This document shows, piece after piece, positions 8,874-17,682 of a DNA stretch of 64,000 bases. Made by a program: the position numbers and the translations under genes. The DNA is from an uncultured Muribaculaceae bacterium (GTDB lineage Bacteria > Bacteroidota > Bacteroidia > Bacteroidales > Muribaculaceae), in NCBI GenBank assembly GCA_910579105.1, contig CAJTRT010000008.1, positions 5,623-69,622 on the forward strand, in the 5' to 3' direction. Numbering within the stretch: position 1 is the stretch's first letter; each line of letters starts with the position of its first letter. The notes beneath the pieces are model-generated. The model was not told the DNA's origin. It worked only from the letters and a program-made list of their open reading frames with translations, and searched no databases.

Positions 8874-9932
8874 TTAGTAGTTCCACTGGCAGGCGATCAT
8901 TCTCAGCGAGTTGTCGCCCATTGTGCGGAGGTCGTTGATCATGTTGTTTCGGCAGTTGACGTAGACAAGAGCCTGGTCGAAGGAAACGTCGAGCATGGTC
9001 AGCTGGTTGTTGTTGCAGAGCACGCGCTGCAAGAACGTCTGGTTGCTGAGGGTCAGCTGGGTGAGGTCGTTGTAGGAGCAGTCGACGAAGAGCAGCTGCG
9101 GGCAGTTGTCAACGGTCAGCGACGTCAGGTTGTTGTAGGAGCATACCAGGTCGAGCAGTGCAGTGCAGTCGCGCATCGCGAGACCCTGCATGTTGTTGTC
9201 GGAGCAGATGAACGAGCTGAGAGCGGGGAGGCCGCTGACAATCATGTTGGAGATTTCATTGTCGTCGACATTGAGGTTCTGCAGGTTCTCAAGCCCCACG
9301 AGTGTTATGCCTGTGAGCTTGTTATAGCCGCAGTAGAGGTTTTTCAGAGCGGTGCAGTTCTCAACCTTGAGGTTCTCGAGGTGGTTGCCCTGGCAGTTCA
9401 GGGTTTTGAGCGTGGAGGAGTTGGCCACGTCGAGCGACACCAGGTAGTTGTTGGAGACGTTGAAGGTGGTCAGCAGCGGGGTGGCGCTGAGGTCGATCTC
9501 GGTCAGGCGGTTCTTGTAGATGTTAAGGGTTACGAGGGCGGAGCATCCTGTGAGGTCGGCCACCTTGATCATGTTGCGCGATGCGTTGAGGTTGCTGAGC
9601 GCGGCGTCGCCGGAAAGATTGATCGAGGTAATCTTGTTGCGGGAAACGTTCAGAGTCTCGAGGGAGGTGAAACCGGTCAGCGAGAGGTCGCCGGCCAGGT
9701 GTTTATCCTTCCACTCGATTGATTTGACGCGGCCGTTCTCAATGGTCACGCCTTCCCAGGTGGAAGGGGCGTTAAGGTCGGTAATTTTGAGGGCTTGCGC
9801 GTTCGTACCGTCCTTTTCGGCGGGCATCGACAGGAACGCCTTGAGCTGTTTCAGCTCGTTCTTGTCAATCTTCTGTGCGAAAACCGTCATGCAACCCAGC
9901 ATGAGAGTAATCATTAAAATCGCTTTCTTCAT
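8874..9932 (-). CDS. Secreted leucine-rich-repeat protein
   Basis: A 352-residue protein starting at the ATG ending at 9932, where a signal peptide begins ('MKKAILMITLMLGCMTVFAQ'); upstream in-frame starts would place non-signal residues before it. From about residue 65 to the end there are roughly a dozen repeats of about 21 residues with the pattern L..L.(C/V)S.N.(L/I)t.(L/I).(L/V), as in 'LVCSYNNLTSLTVDNCPQL'. This is the internalin/BspA-like type of repeat with Asn ladders, used for binding proteins or glycans at the cell surface. It lacks the C-terminal tail seen on other secreted proteins here. It is transcribed alone, with its own terminator, and diverges from the acyltransferase gene. 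Confidence 0.85.
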   Translation of the reverse strand: MKKAILMITLMLGCMTVFAQKIDKNELKQLKAFLSMPAEKDGTNAQALKITDLNAPSTWEGVTIENGRVKSIEWKDKHLAGDLSLTGFTSLETLNVSRNKITSINLSGDAALSNLNASRNMIKVADLTGCSALVTLNIYKNRLTEIDLSATPLLTTFNVSNNYLVSLDVANSSTLKTLNCQGNHLENLKVENCTALKNLYCGYNKLTGITLVGLENLQNLNVDDNEISNMIVSGLPALSSFICSDNNMQGLAMRDCTALLDLVCSYNNLTSLTVDNCPQLLFVDCSYNDLTQLTLSNQTFLQRVLCNNNQLTMLDVSFDQALVYVNCRNNMINDLRTMGDNSLRMIACQWNY

Positions 9933-10038
9933 AATAAATAGTTGTTTTGAACCAAGTTCTGTTAGGAGTTTTTGTACATTATAAACACACCTTGAAAGAA
10001 AAAGGTTGGCCTCCCCGCGAAAAAAACTCGGAAGGCGG

Positions 10039-10069
10039 TTGAAGTAGGCCACATTTCAGCTAACTTCGC
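10039..10069 (+). promoter_or_regulatory. Promoter of acyltransferase gene
   Basis: TTG at 10039-10041, 19 bases of spacing, then TAACTTCGC at 10061-10069. This is the Bacteroidetes layout with a C in place of the third T of the -7 box. The predicted start of transcription is about 16 bases before the ATG. Confidence 0.5.
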
Positions 10070-10091
10070 GTCAAAGAACAAACCACCGCCT

Positions 10092-11267
10092 ATGGCAGCA
10101 GAAACAATCCATTCAGCCTCAAAACCGAGGTTTGAAATTCTTGACGGACTGCGAGGCGTGGCCGCTATGATCGTGGTCGCGTTTCATCTTTTTGAGACCT
10201 ATTCGTCCGGGCCAAGTGACCAGATTCTCAATCACGGATATCTCGCTGTGGATTTCTTTTTTGTCCTGTCGGGATTTGTGATCGGATATGCCTACGATGA
10301 CCGCTGGCAACGGATGTCTACCTGGAATTTCTTCAAACGCCGTCTGATCCGCCTGCAGCCGATGGTGGTGCTGGGCACTCTGATAGGGGCTTTTTGGTTT
10401 TATTTCAGCGCGGCACCCGGGTTTGAACTCGTAATGCGCACTCCCTGGTGGAAACTTATGTTGATAATGGTGCTCGGCTGCATAATGTTTCCCACACCTC
10501 CCTCGATGGATATCAGGGGGTGGAAAGAAATCAACTCGCTCAACGGAGCGCAATGGTCGTTGCTGTGGGAATACATCGCCAATATACTATACGCACTGTT
10601 TGTCAGACGGTTCAGCAAGTTTCTCCTCGCGCTTTTCGTGTTCCTTTCAGCGTTTCTGACAATCGACATCGCTATGAACATCGACACATTCGGGCTGCTG
10701 GAAGCACGCTGTTATGCCAAATACACTGTAATCGGCGGATTCGGGCTCACCCCTGACCAGATATACATAGGCATTTCCCGTTTGCTCTACCCGTTCTTCG
10801 GAGGACTTCTGCTTTATCGCATGGGCAAATGGCGTATAAATCTCCGTAAAGGGGGAATGACTATTTGCTCCCTTGCCGTTGCCGCCACCCTTGTCACACC
10901 GCATATAGGGGGCGACAATCATGAATGGCTCAACGGACTGTATTGTGCCGTTATAATCCTGCTCGTATATCCAGCCATCGTGGCCGCGGGAGCGGGAAGC
11001 GAGCTAAAAGGAAGAACGACAACGGCAGTCTGCAAATTCCTGGGAATGATTTCCTACCCGCTATATATCACCCATTACCCTATGATCTATGTCCAGATGA
11101 ACTGGGCCGCGCGACACGCCGACGCGCCTCTCGGCACACACATCTGGGTAGCCGCCAGCATATTCACCGCGTCAATAGCCGTGGCATACGCGAGTGTCAT
11201 AGTATATGACATCCCGGTGCGCGAATGGCTTTCTGAAAAATTCATCTACCCGAAGAAAAACAAATAG
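10092..11267 (+). CDS. Acyltransferase 3 family membrane protein
   Basis: A 391-residue integral membrane protein with about ten hydrophobic segments. The N terminus has the family signature 'LDGLRGVAAMIVVAFHLFE' with the catalytic His of the acyltransferase 3 (OafA/NodX) family, followed by 'VDFFFVLSGFVIGY'. These enzymes transfer acetyl or other acyl groups to sugars of exported polysaccharides, O-antigen or peptidoglycan. It has its own promoter and no operon partner, so the acceptor cannot be deduced. A length of 390 residues is usual for the single-domain version without an SGNH partner. Confidence 0.88.
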   Translation: MAAETIHSASKPRFEILDGLRGVAAMIVVAFHLFETYSSGPSDQILNHGYLAVDFFFVLSGFVIGYAYDDRWQRMSTWNFFKRRLIRLQPMVVLGTLIGAFWFYFSAAPGFELVMRTPWWKLMLIMVLGCIMFPTPPSMDIRGWKEINSLNGAQWSLLWEYIANILYALFVRRFSKFLLALFVFLSAFLTIDIAMNIDTFGLLEARCYAKYTVIGGFGLTPDQIYIGISRLLYPFFGGLLLYRMGKWRINLRKGGMTICSLAVAATLVTPHIGGDNHEWLNGLYCAVIILLVYPAIVAAGAGSELKGRTTTAVCKFLGMISYPLYITHYPMIYVQMNWAARHADAPLGTHIWVAASIFTASIAVAYASVIVYDIPVREWLSEKFIYPKKNK

Positions 11268-11318
11268 CGCCCGGCTCATTCGCGGCCACCAGCACTAATC
11301 CGAGCGATGTTCAGCCTG

Positions 11319-11969
11319 TCACTCGAAGCCGGGGAGAACCGGGTCGGGCAGCAGGCGGAACGAGAGCCGGTGGTAGGGAGACGGCCCGTTTTCGGCGATT
11401 GCGGCGCGATGGTCGCGCGTGGGATAGCCTTTGTTTATCCGCCAGCGGTATGCGGGATATTCAGCGTCGAGGCGCTCCATCAGCTCGTCGCGGTGGGTCT
11501 TGGCCAGCACTGATGCCGCCGCGATGTTGCCGAAGCGGCCGTCACCCTTCACAAAAGTCTCGCACGGCAGGGCGCCGTAGGGCTTGAAGCGGTTCCCGTC
11601 GACAATCACGCGGAGTGGCCGGGGGAAGAGAGCGTCCAGAGCGCGGTGCATGGCCTCGATCGAGGCGTTAAGGATGTTCATGGAGTCAATCTCGGCAGGG
11701 GAGCACCAGGCCACGGCCCACGCAAGAGCCTCCGCCTCGATAATGGGGCGCAGCAGCTCGCGGCGGCGTTCGGTGAGCTGCTTCGAATCGTTGAGCCAGG
11801 GATGATGGAAGTCGTCAGGAAGTATCACAGCCGCCGCCGCGACCGGCCCGGCGAGGCATCCGCGGCCCGCCTCGTCGCATCCGGCCTCCATCGCCGAGAA
11901 CACATGGCAGTTTGGCAGCGGCGATCCCGGTTCAGTGGATTCTTTCATCCGGTTGGATCGCAAGGTCAT
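11319..11969 (-). CDS. rnhB: Ribonuclease HII
   Basis: A 216-residue protein that removes RNA from RNA-DNA hybrids and single misincorporated ribonucleotides. The signature 'AGCDEAGRGCLAGPVAAAAV' carries the metal-binding Asp-Glu pair, and 'VIVDGNRF' supplies the third acidic residue. The start is set at 11969 because its ATG overlaps the stop of the upstream gene (ATGA); this leaves an N-terminal extension of about 26 residues before the conserved core, so an internal start at 11948 is possible. It is the last gene of a six-gene minus-strand operon. Confidence 0.92.
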   Translation of the reverse strand: MTLRSNRMKESTEPGSPLPNCHVFSAMEAGCDEAGRGCLAGPVAAAAVILPDDFHHPWLNDSKQLTERRRELLRPIIEAEALAWAVAWCSPAEIDSMNILNASIEAMHRALDALFPRPLRVIVDGNRFKPYGALPCETFVKGDGRFGNIAAASVLAKTHRDELMERLDAEYPAYRWRINKGYPTRDHRAAIAENGPSPYHRLSFRLLPDPVLPGFE

Positions 11970-13093
11970 AGGGGCTTGCGGAATGTGGCGCGTCGGCGGT
12001 GCAGACGGTGGTCGAAATAAGCCCACTGGTTCTGCACCGCGGTATTGTCTTCCAGCTCCAGGTTGGTCTCTGCATGCTTGAAACCGTACTTGTTATAGTA
12101 TGGTATAAGGTCAGCGAACAGCAGGGCGTTGACCCCCTTGTTCTGGTACTCGGGAGCCACGGCGATCAGCAGAAGGTCGACCGCGTCAGACTTGCCGCGC
12201 AACGCTTTCAGCAGGTGGCTCCAGCCGAAGGGGAACAGGCGGCCGCCACTCTTGCGCAGAGCCTGCGAGAACGACTGGATCGAGATGCCTATGGCTATCA
12301 GCTTGTCGGCGGCATCGGTCACCACCGTCACCAGGTCGAGGTTTATGATGCTGAGATACATCTCGATATAATAATCTATCTGCTTGGGGGTCAGCGGTGA
12401 GTAGCCATAGAGCTTGTCGTACGCGCGGTTGATCAGCTCGAAAAGAGCGACGCCGTACTCCTCCTTGATTTTCTTGCGGGAAGTGTATTTCTTGACCTTG
12501 AGGTTCTCGCGACGCTTCACAATGTCGGCGATGCGCTGGTATTTCTCTGGAATTTGTTCCGGCACCTTGATGTAATATTCCACCCATCCGGCATCCTTCC
12601 GGAAACCCATCCGCTTGATCTGGTCAACATAGTAGGGGTGGTTGTATATGGTGGCCATTGTGCCCATCTCGTCATAGCCGAAAGTCAGCATGCCCTCGTG
12701 GTCCATGTCAGAAAAACCCATCGGCCCCACAATAGAGGTCATCCCCTTTGAGCGCCCCCAGTCGCTGACTGCCTTGAACAGGGCGTCGACAACCTCGTCG
12801 TCGTCGATAAAATCCACAAAGCCGAACCGCAGGTCGGCCGAGCCGGTGCGCCCGTTAACGATGGTGTTTATTATGCCCGTGATACGCCCGACCGGCTTTC
12901 CGTCGCGGTAGGCCATGAAGCACCGCGCCTGGCAGTGGTCGAAGGCGGGGTTTTTCCCGGGCGAGAGGGTGTTGACGTCATCGGCCATCAGCGGCGGGAC
13001 GTAGCACGGATTATCCTTATAAAGTGAATTGCCGAAAGCGACATACTTGCGCAGGTTGCCGCGGGTAGGCTCTATTGCTTTTACTTCGATCAT
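11966..13093 (-). CDS. GNAT-like acyl-CoA N-acyltransferase superfamily protein
   Basis: A 375-residue cytoplasmic protein common in Bacteroidetes, with two GNAT-like halves. Recognisable features are 'NPCYVPPLMADD' near the N terminus, 'VGRITGIINT' (the beta-4 strand region) and 'LLLIAVAPEYQNKGVNALLFADLI', which resembles the acetyl-CoA binding Q-x-x-G-x-G/A motif. The substrate is unknown. The gene starts 9 bases after the pseudokinase gene and its stop overlaps the rnhB start by four bases, so translation of the two is likely coupled. Confidence 0.75.
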   Translation of the reverse strand: MIEVKAIEPTRGNLRKYVAFGNSLYKDNPCYVPPLMADDVNTLSPGKNPAFDHCQARCFMAYRDGKPVGRITGIINTIVNGRTGSADLRFGFVDFIDDDEVVDALFKAVSDWGRSKGMTSIVGPMGFSDMDHEGMLTFGYDEMGTMATIYNHPYYVDQIKRMGFRKDAGWVEYYIKVPEQIPEKYQRIADIVKRRENLKVKKYTSRKKIKEEYGVALFELINRAYDKLYGYSPLTPKQIDYYIEMYLSIINLDLVTVVTDAADKLIAIGISIQSFSQALRKSGGRLFPFGWSHLLKALRGKSDAVDLLLIAVAPEYQNKGVNALLFADLIPYYNKYGFKHAETNLELEDNTAVQNQWAYFDHRLHRRRATFRKPL

Positions 13094-13102
13094 TTCAGAG
13101 AT

Positions 13103-13894
13103 TTATTCAGTAGCAGTTTGGACGGCCCTGGTGCCTGTGCCGACGGGAAGCGGCCTCACGGAGAGCCACCCGAGCACAAAGGCCATTATTACGAGAAAAA
13201 CGGTGATCACAATGTAGACGCGCTTGTTGGAATGGCCGGCCAGGGCCATCTTCACGTCGGTCACGTCGCGGTATGGACGCCCCTTGGGATTGGCGCACCG
13301 CTGTGCCACGCGGTTGAGACGCGGGTCGCGGTCGCCGGTGGCGCGGAGCACTTCGCCAAGCACCCTCCCATAGGAAGCGAGGTCTTCGGAAATATCCGCC
13401 GGGCTGAGATGTGAACGCTGGTCGAAGCCTACGTCGATAACCTTCAGGTTGCGGATGTTTTCGGTGAAGATTATGGTTTCGGGGCGTATCGGGTGATGCA
13501 CGATATGGTTCTTCTGGATGTAGGCGACCGCGTCGAGAAGCTGGTTGACGACCTTCTCCTGGATGTCGGGGGTGATTTTGCCCTCATCGATCAGAGTGCG
13601 GAGCGAGTCGCCGTAGACGTCATCGGTGATTATGCATCGACCCAGGCCCGGAACTTCCTCGAAGTCATTGATCATCACGATATTGGGGTGAGCGAGATTA
13701 TAGCGGACGTCAAATTCCTTCTCGATCATTTCGCGATATTCGGGCTTGTCGGCCAGTTCGGGACGCAAGGTTTTGAGCATCACCCATTTGCCATGCTTCT
13801 TGGCTGTATAGACGTGGTAAAACTCCTCGTCCCATTTTGGCAGGTGCTCGATCTCGGTCCACTTCGGTTTTGAAATGTCAGGCATGGCAGTCAC
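13103..13894 (-). CDS. Membrane-anchored pseudokinase (Ser/Thr kinase-like)
   Basis: A 263-residue protein with a eukaryotic-type protein kinase fold: a likely ATP-site lysine (K41 in 'VMLKTLRPE'), a helix-C Glu near 58-60, and the catalytic loop written 'VHHPIRPET'. Aligned with HRDLKPEN, the catalytic Asp is Pro135 and the Asn is Thr140; the DFG motif reads DVG (D154). Phosphotransfer is therefore unlikely. Residues about 226-246 form one membrane segment ('VYIVITVFLVIMAFVLGWL') with a short outside tail, placing the kinase-like domain in the cytoplasm. The glycine-rich loop is absent too. It sits 5 bases after the DUF4919 gene and 9 before the acyltransferase-like gene. A role as scaffold or nucleotide sensor is inference. 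Confidence 0.75.
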   Translation of the reverse strand: MTAMPDISKPKWTEIEHLPKWDEEFYHVYTAKKHGKWVMLKTLRPELADKPEYREMIEKEFDVRYNLAHPNIVMINDFEEVPGLGRCIITDDVYGDSLRTLIDEGKITPDIQEKVVNQLLDAVAYIQKNHIVHHPIRPETIIFTENIRNLKVIDVGFDQRSHLSPADISEDLASYGRVLGEVLRATGDRDPRLNRVAQRCANPKGRPYRDVTDVKMALAGHSNKRVYIVITVFLVIMAFVLGWLSVRPLPVGTGTRAVQTATE

Positions 13895-13899
13895 TGGTT

Positions 13900-14568
13900 T
13901 TATTGGTTAGACCCGGCGCTCCTGCGGGCCAGGAACTGCGCTTCGCGGGTATTGTCGAAATAGAGGATGTGCTGGCGGTCGCTTTCAGGAAAAGTCACTT
14001 TTATCGCGTCGACATCGCCGACCTTCGTACGCCCGACAATCACGCTGATTCCGAGCACATTCCGGAGCAGGCGCCCTATGTCGGCCGACGATATTACCTT
14101 GAACGGCGAGTCAGGAGTGGTCCCCCGGCCGCTTTCGAGTATGGCGGTGGCGATCATGTCGCACCGCAGGCCGAGGTTCGCGGCCCTTAGCCCGGGTCTC
14201 TCCCCCGCCCCGCTCTCGGCAGCGGCGAGCGCCATCACGCTCAGGTCTAGCGACACAGGGTTCAGCACCAACGCGTCGGGGGTGAGCAGGGCCACCCTCT
14301 CGTAATCCTTCACAGCGAACGCTTCGGAAATGCCGTCGAAGGTCTCGCGGGGATCATAGTCGGGGGTAAACGAGTACCCGTAGTACACTGTCGCCAGCTC
14401 CGGGGTCGTAAGCGTGGTGTCGCCGGCGACGAAGCGGTTCAGCAGGGCGCGGTAGCGGTCGGGGTGCATCGCGACCTCCACCTGCATCGCGTTATAGTCC
14501 ACGCCCCGCGCCATGAACGCGGTAGCGAGAAGCAGGAGCAAGACAAAGAGCGGCTTATGGCGGTTCAT
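13900..14568 (-). CDS. DUF4919-like exported protein
   Basis: A 222-residue protein with a signal peptide (about residues 1-22). The body has the sequence features I associate with the Bacteroidetes DUF4919 family: 'ELATVYYGYSFTPDYDP' followed by helical, TPR-like segments ('YERVALLTPDALVLNPVSLDLSVMALAAA'), and a C-terminal beta part ending 'ILYFDNT'. The function is unknown; the mature protein is probably periplasmic. It lies between the alkaline phosphatase gene (25 bases upstream) and the membrane pseudokinase gene (5 bases downstream), so a periplasm-to-cytoplasm partnership with the pseudokinase is conceivable but untested. Confidence 0.6.
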   Translation of the reverse strand: MNRHKPLFVLLLLLATAFMARGVDYNAMQVEVAMHPDRYRALLNRFVAGDTTLTTPELATVYYGYSFTPDYDPRETFDGISEAFAVKDYERVALLTPDALVLNPVSLDLSVMALAAAESGAGERPGLRAANLGLRCDMIATAILESGRGTTPDSPFKVISSADIGRLLRNVLGISVIVGRTKVGDVDAIKVTFPESDRQHILYFDNTREAQFLARRSAGSNQ

Positions 14569-14593
14569 CTGTTTTCGTTAGTTCTGTGCGGAA

Positions 14594-15997
14594 TCATTCA
14601 ATCTGTTTCCCGGCGAGTTCCATTATCTTCCGGGGTATTTCGGTGTTGTCGCCGAAACGGCCGAAAATCTCCGAGCCGCGCCCTATGGCGAAAACAGGCA
14701 CCGGCGAACCGGTGTGCTTTGTGGAGGCCCAGTTTATTCCCGCCTGTGTGTCGGCTATCTCGAACACCGCGGCGGTAAACGCGTCGAAATCGGAGTAGAG
14801 CGTCTTCTGGTCGGGACGGGTGACATGGCGCGTGAACATATCCTCGAACATCTCCCGGAGCCGGTTGGTTTGCTCGTCGGAAACTTTTGTCGAGGGGGTC
14901 CAGAAACCGAGGTTCTCCGCGAGATACTCTTTCATATCCTCCCATTTGAAAATCCGGCGCGACTTCGCGATTCCTTTGCAAAAGTCAGAGAAGGCGTCTT
15001 TCGACAGGCGCCGGGGTGCCAGGCGGCCTGGATAGACGGCGTAGCCCGAACTCTGGTTGCCCACCGACATGCCGCCTGTCTCGTGGTCGGCGGTGACAAC
15101 TATCAGCGTCTCTTCGGGGTGCTGTTTGTAGAAGTCGTAGGCTATACGTATGGTATTGTCGAAATTGATTGTCTCGATCATATTGGTGGCGGCGTCGTTG
15201 GCGTGGCCTGAATGGTCGATGTTGCCCCCCTCCACCATTACGAAGAACTTTTCCGGCGAGACGCGCTCGAGGTGGCTTATGCAGGCCTTTGTCAGTTCCT
15301 GCAAGGTGAGCGCCCCGGGGATGGAGTCGATGGTGTAGCCGATGCTCCAGTTCCGGGCCGTGTCGGGGCTGAGCACCAGCACGCGGTCGGCGGTTAAGTC
15401 CGCCCCGGCGAGCCCGTAGGAAACACTCATCCCGTTCTCGGCGAACTCCGCGAGCAGCCCCGTGTCGCGCCCTTTCTTGTCCTTCGTGCCGCGCAGCCCC
15501 GAACCGGCGGCGAACTGGTAGCCGCTGGCTGCCAGCTGGCTGCCTATCTCGCGGAACATACTCCGCTTGGGCACATGGGCGTAGAACGCTCCCGGGGTGG
15601 CATCGTCAATCGCCACGGATGTCACAAGCCCCACCCCGTATCCATCATCGAAAAGAGTTTTCGCGATGGATGTCACGGCGGCGGTGTCGGGAGTGACGCC
15701 GAGCATGCCGTTGTTTGTCTTACGTCCGGTCGCAAGGGCAGTGCCGGCGGCTGCCGAGTCAGTCACGTCAGATGACGCGGAATGGCTCGTGGCCATGGAT
15801 CCGGCGGGGAAACCGGTCATCAGGAGGTCGCCTGTGCCGAGAACGTGCTTCTTGTAGAGCTGGGCGTTCATCACCTCGTTGACCCCCATTCCGTCACCTA
15901 TGAAGTAGAATATGTACTTCGGGGCGGAATCCGCCGCGGCGGCCAATGTCATCGCGGTGCCGGCCAGCAGCCCCGAAAAGAGTCTCTTTATATTCAT
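14594..15997 (-). CDS. Alkaline phosphatase (PhoA-type)
   Basis: A 467-residue exported phosphomonoesterase with a signal peptide (about 1-22). Metal and catalytic motifs are all present: 'FIGDGMG' (D35), nucleophile Ser81 in 'VTDSAAAGTALATG', 'VEGGNIDHSGHANDA' and 'VTADHETGG'. It would release phosphate from organic phosphoesters in the periplasm. Its start overlaps the stop of the upstream GH3-family gene by four bases (ATGA, 15994-15997), so the two are coupled. It carries an extended region of about 100 residues after the last metal motif, ordinary for this subfamily. Confidence 0.9.
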   Translation of the reverse strand: MNIKRLFSGLLAGTAMTLAAAADSAPKYIFYFIGDGMGVNEVMNAQLYKKHVLGTGDLLMTGFPAGSMATSHSASSDVTDSAAAGTALATGRKTNNGMLGVTPDTAAVTSIAKTLFDDGYGVGLVTSVAIDDATPGAFYAHVPKRSMFREIGSQLAASGYQFAAGSGLRGTKDKKGRDTGLLAEFAENGMSVSYGLAGADLTADRVLVLSPDTARNWSIGYTIDSIPGALTLQELTKACISHLERVSPEKFFVMVEGGNIDHSGHANDAATNMIETINFDNTIRIAYDFYKQHPEETLIVVTADHETGGMSVGNQSSGYAVYPGRLAPRRLSKDAFSDFCKGIAKSRRIFKWEDMKEYLAENLGFWTPSTKVSDEQTNRLREMFEDMFTRHVTRPDQKTLYSDFDAFTAAVFEIADTQAGINWASTKHTGSPVPVFAIGRGSEIFGRFGDNTEIPRKIMELAGKQIE

Positions 15998-17529
15998 GTT
16001 ATTCTGTTAAGTTCGTCGTTTAGCCGCAAAAGCGGATCGATCACGGAGCGGTCGTTGGCCAGGCGGGGCACCTTGCGCTGGCCCCCGAGCTTGCCGGTGG
16101 AGGCGAGCCAGCGGTCGAACACGCCTGGTGCGGCGGCGATCACCTCCGGCGCGTCGAGGAATATCCCCCCGGCGCGCTTGGCCTGGTAGTCGGAGTTCTC
16201 GCCCTGCAACGCCCTGTCGAGCGCGGCGGCGAACTCATCCCGCGAGGAGGGCTCCGCCGCGAACTCCACAAGCCACTGGTGCCTGCCGCGGGTGCCGTCG
16301 CCGGCGTATACAGGGGCGGCGGTATAGTTCAGCACCTCGGCACCGGTGACGGCGCAGGCGCGCTCAATGGCCGCGTCGGCGTTATACACCATCACCTCCT
16401 CGCCGAAAGCATTGATGAATGCCTTGGTGCGCCCGGCTATGGTGATTGTCAACGGGTCGGCACTCTCTATTTTCACGGTGTCGCCCGTGCGGTAGCGCCA
16501 CAGTCCGTTGGACGAGGTGATGACCAGTTCGGCCACCATTCCAGGCTCGGCCTCCCACAGCGGCAGAGGCAGGGTTGCGCCCTGCGGCAGCAACTCGTAG
16601 AACGTGTCGGCGTTGAGCAGCAGCCCCATCTCCGGGCTGCCGGGCCGCTCCTGCACGGCGAAGAATCCTTCCGAGGCGTTATAGTTTTCCCAATAGCGCA
16701 TCCGCGCCGGGTCGGTTACGCGGTCATACTGCCCGCGGTAGGGTCCGAAGGCGATGCCGCCGTGGAAGAACACCTCGAGATTAGGCCACACGTCGTGGAT
16801 GGTCGTCGCCCCGGCGCGCTCCACCACGCGTTTCAGCACGGTCAGGAACCATGACGGCACACCGGAAATACTCCTCACGTCGGCTTTCAGCGACGCTTCT
16901 ACCAGGGCTGGCAGCTTCTCGTTCCAGTCGGCCATGAGGGCGGTTTTCTTCGACGGGACGCGGAAGAGGTTGACCAGCGGGTTTATGCGGTCGATCAGCG
17001 AGGCCGAAAGATCGCCTACCTTTACCCCTTCGGGTAGTTCAAGCTCGTTGGCGAAACTGCCGCCGAGAATGAAATTCTTTCCCCCGAAGACATGGCTGTC
17101 GGCATAGCAGGCGAGATACGACGCCAGGGAATACGCCGCTCCTGCGTAATGGCAGCGACTGAGGCCGCGGGGAGTGATGGGGATGAACTTGCTCTTGCCG
17201 TCAGACGTGCCCGACGACTGGGCGAAGCGGCGACACACCCCGGGCCACAGCACGTCGGCCTCCCCCCCGACCATCCGCATCACATACGGACGTATGGCCG
17301 GATAATCGCAGGGTTCCATCGATGAGAACCGGCTATACAGCTCGGCGCCGGTAGGTGCAGAGGCGACTTTCGACAGCCCGCGGTCAGCGCCGAAAGCCGT
17401 TTCCGCGCCGCGGCTCGCGAGGTCGCGCAGCAAGCCGAGCTGGCTCTGCCGCGGGTCGAGGCGGGCCTCGGCCTCGGCTTTCGCCACGCGGCGGAAGTAC
17501 GGGCGTGATATGTCGGTGAAGTCAATCAT
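15994..17529 (-). CDS. GH3 auxin-responsive-promoter family (acyl-adenylate forming) protein
   Basis: A 511-residue cytoplasmic protein of the GH3 branch of adenylate-forming enzymes, which in plants join amino acids to hormones and in bacteria are of unknown substrate. Motifs: the ATP-loop 'FAQSSGTSDGKSKFIPIT', 'YNASEGFFAVQ', and 'WRYRTGDTVKI'. The start is placed at 17529, where the usual family N terminus ('MIDFTDISRPYFRR') begins; an in-frame ATG at 17595 would add an untypical extension. It is the first gene of the operon running to rnhB and is coupled to the alkaline phosphatase gene by an ATGA overlap. Confidence 0.85.
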   Translation of the reverse strand: MIDFTDISRPYFRRVAKAEAEARLDPRQSQLGLLRDLASRGAETAFGADRGLSKVASAPTGAELYSRFSSMEPCDYPAIRPYVMRMVGGEADVLWPGVCRRFAQSSGTSDGKSKFIPITPRGLSRCHYAGAAYSLASYLACYADSHVFGGKNFILGGSFANELELPEGVKVGDLSASLIDRINPLVNLFRVPSKKTALMADWNEKLPALVEASLKADVRSISGVPSWFLTVLKRVVERAGATTIHDVWPNLEVFFHGGIAFGPYRGQYDRVTDPARMRYWENYNASEGFFAVQERPGSPEMGLLLNADTFYELLPQGATLPLPLWEAEPGMVAELVITSSNGLWRYRTGDTVKIESADPLTITIAGRTKAFINAFGEEVMVYNADAAIERACAVTGAEVLNYTAAPVYAGDGTRGRHQWLVEFAAEPSSRDEFAAALDRALQGENSDYQAKRAGGIFLDAPEVIAAAPGVFDRWLASTGKLGGQRKVPRLANDRSVIDPLLRLNDELNRIT

Positions 17530-17631
17530 TACGAAACAGGGCGGCAATACCTGCGCATAATCCGCCCAATCCCGCGAATTTACCATTTTTTCCAACCTCT
17601 ATCCCACGCGGCCGCATTAAAAAATCAAAAA

Positions 17632-17661
17632 ACAGGCCGTGTCGCTGACGACACGGCCTGT
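17632..17661 (-). terminator. Terminator of the fructokinase arm
   Basis: Thirteen-base perfect stem (17632-17644 with 17649-17661), four-base loop, followed on the minus strand by T-rich sequence. It closes the minus arm of the fructan locus. Confidence 0.85.
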
Positions 17662-17682
17662 CTATATCAAGTCACCTCCCGG

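Noticed and set aside
9000..9700. Repeated GTTGTTG/CAACAAC-type stretches that could suggest a CRISPR-like array
   Set aside because: The repeats are the coding sequence of leucine-rich repeats; units are imperfect and have no unique spacers.
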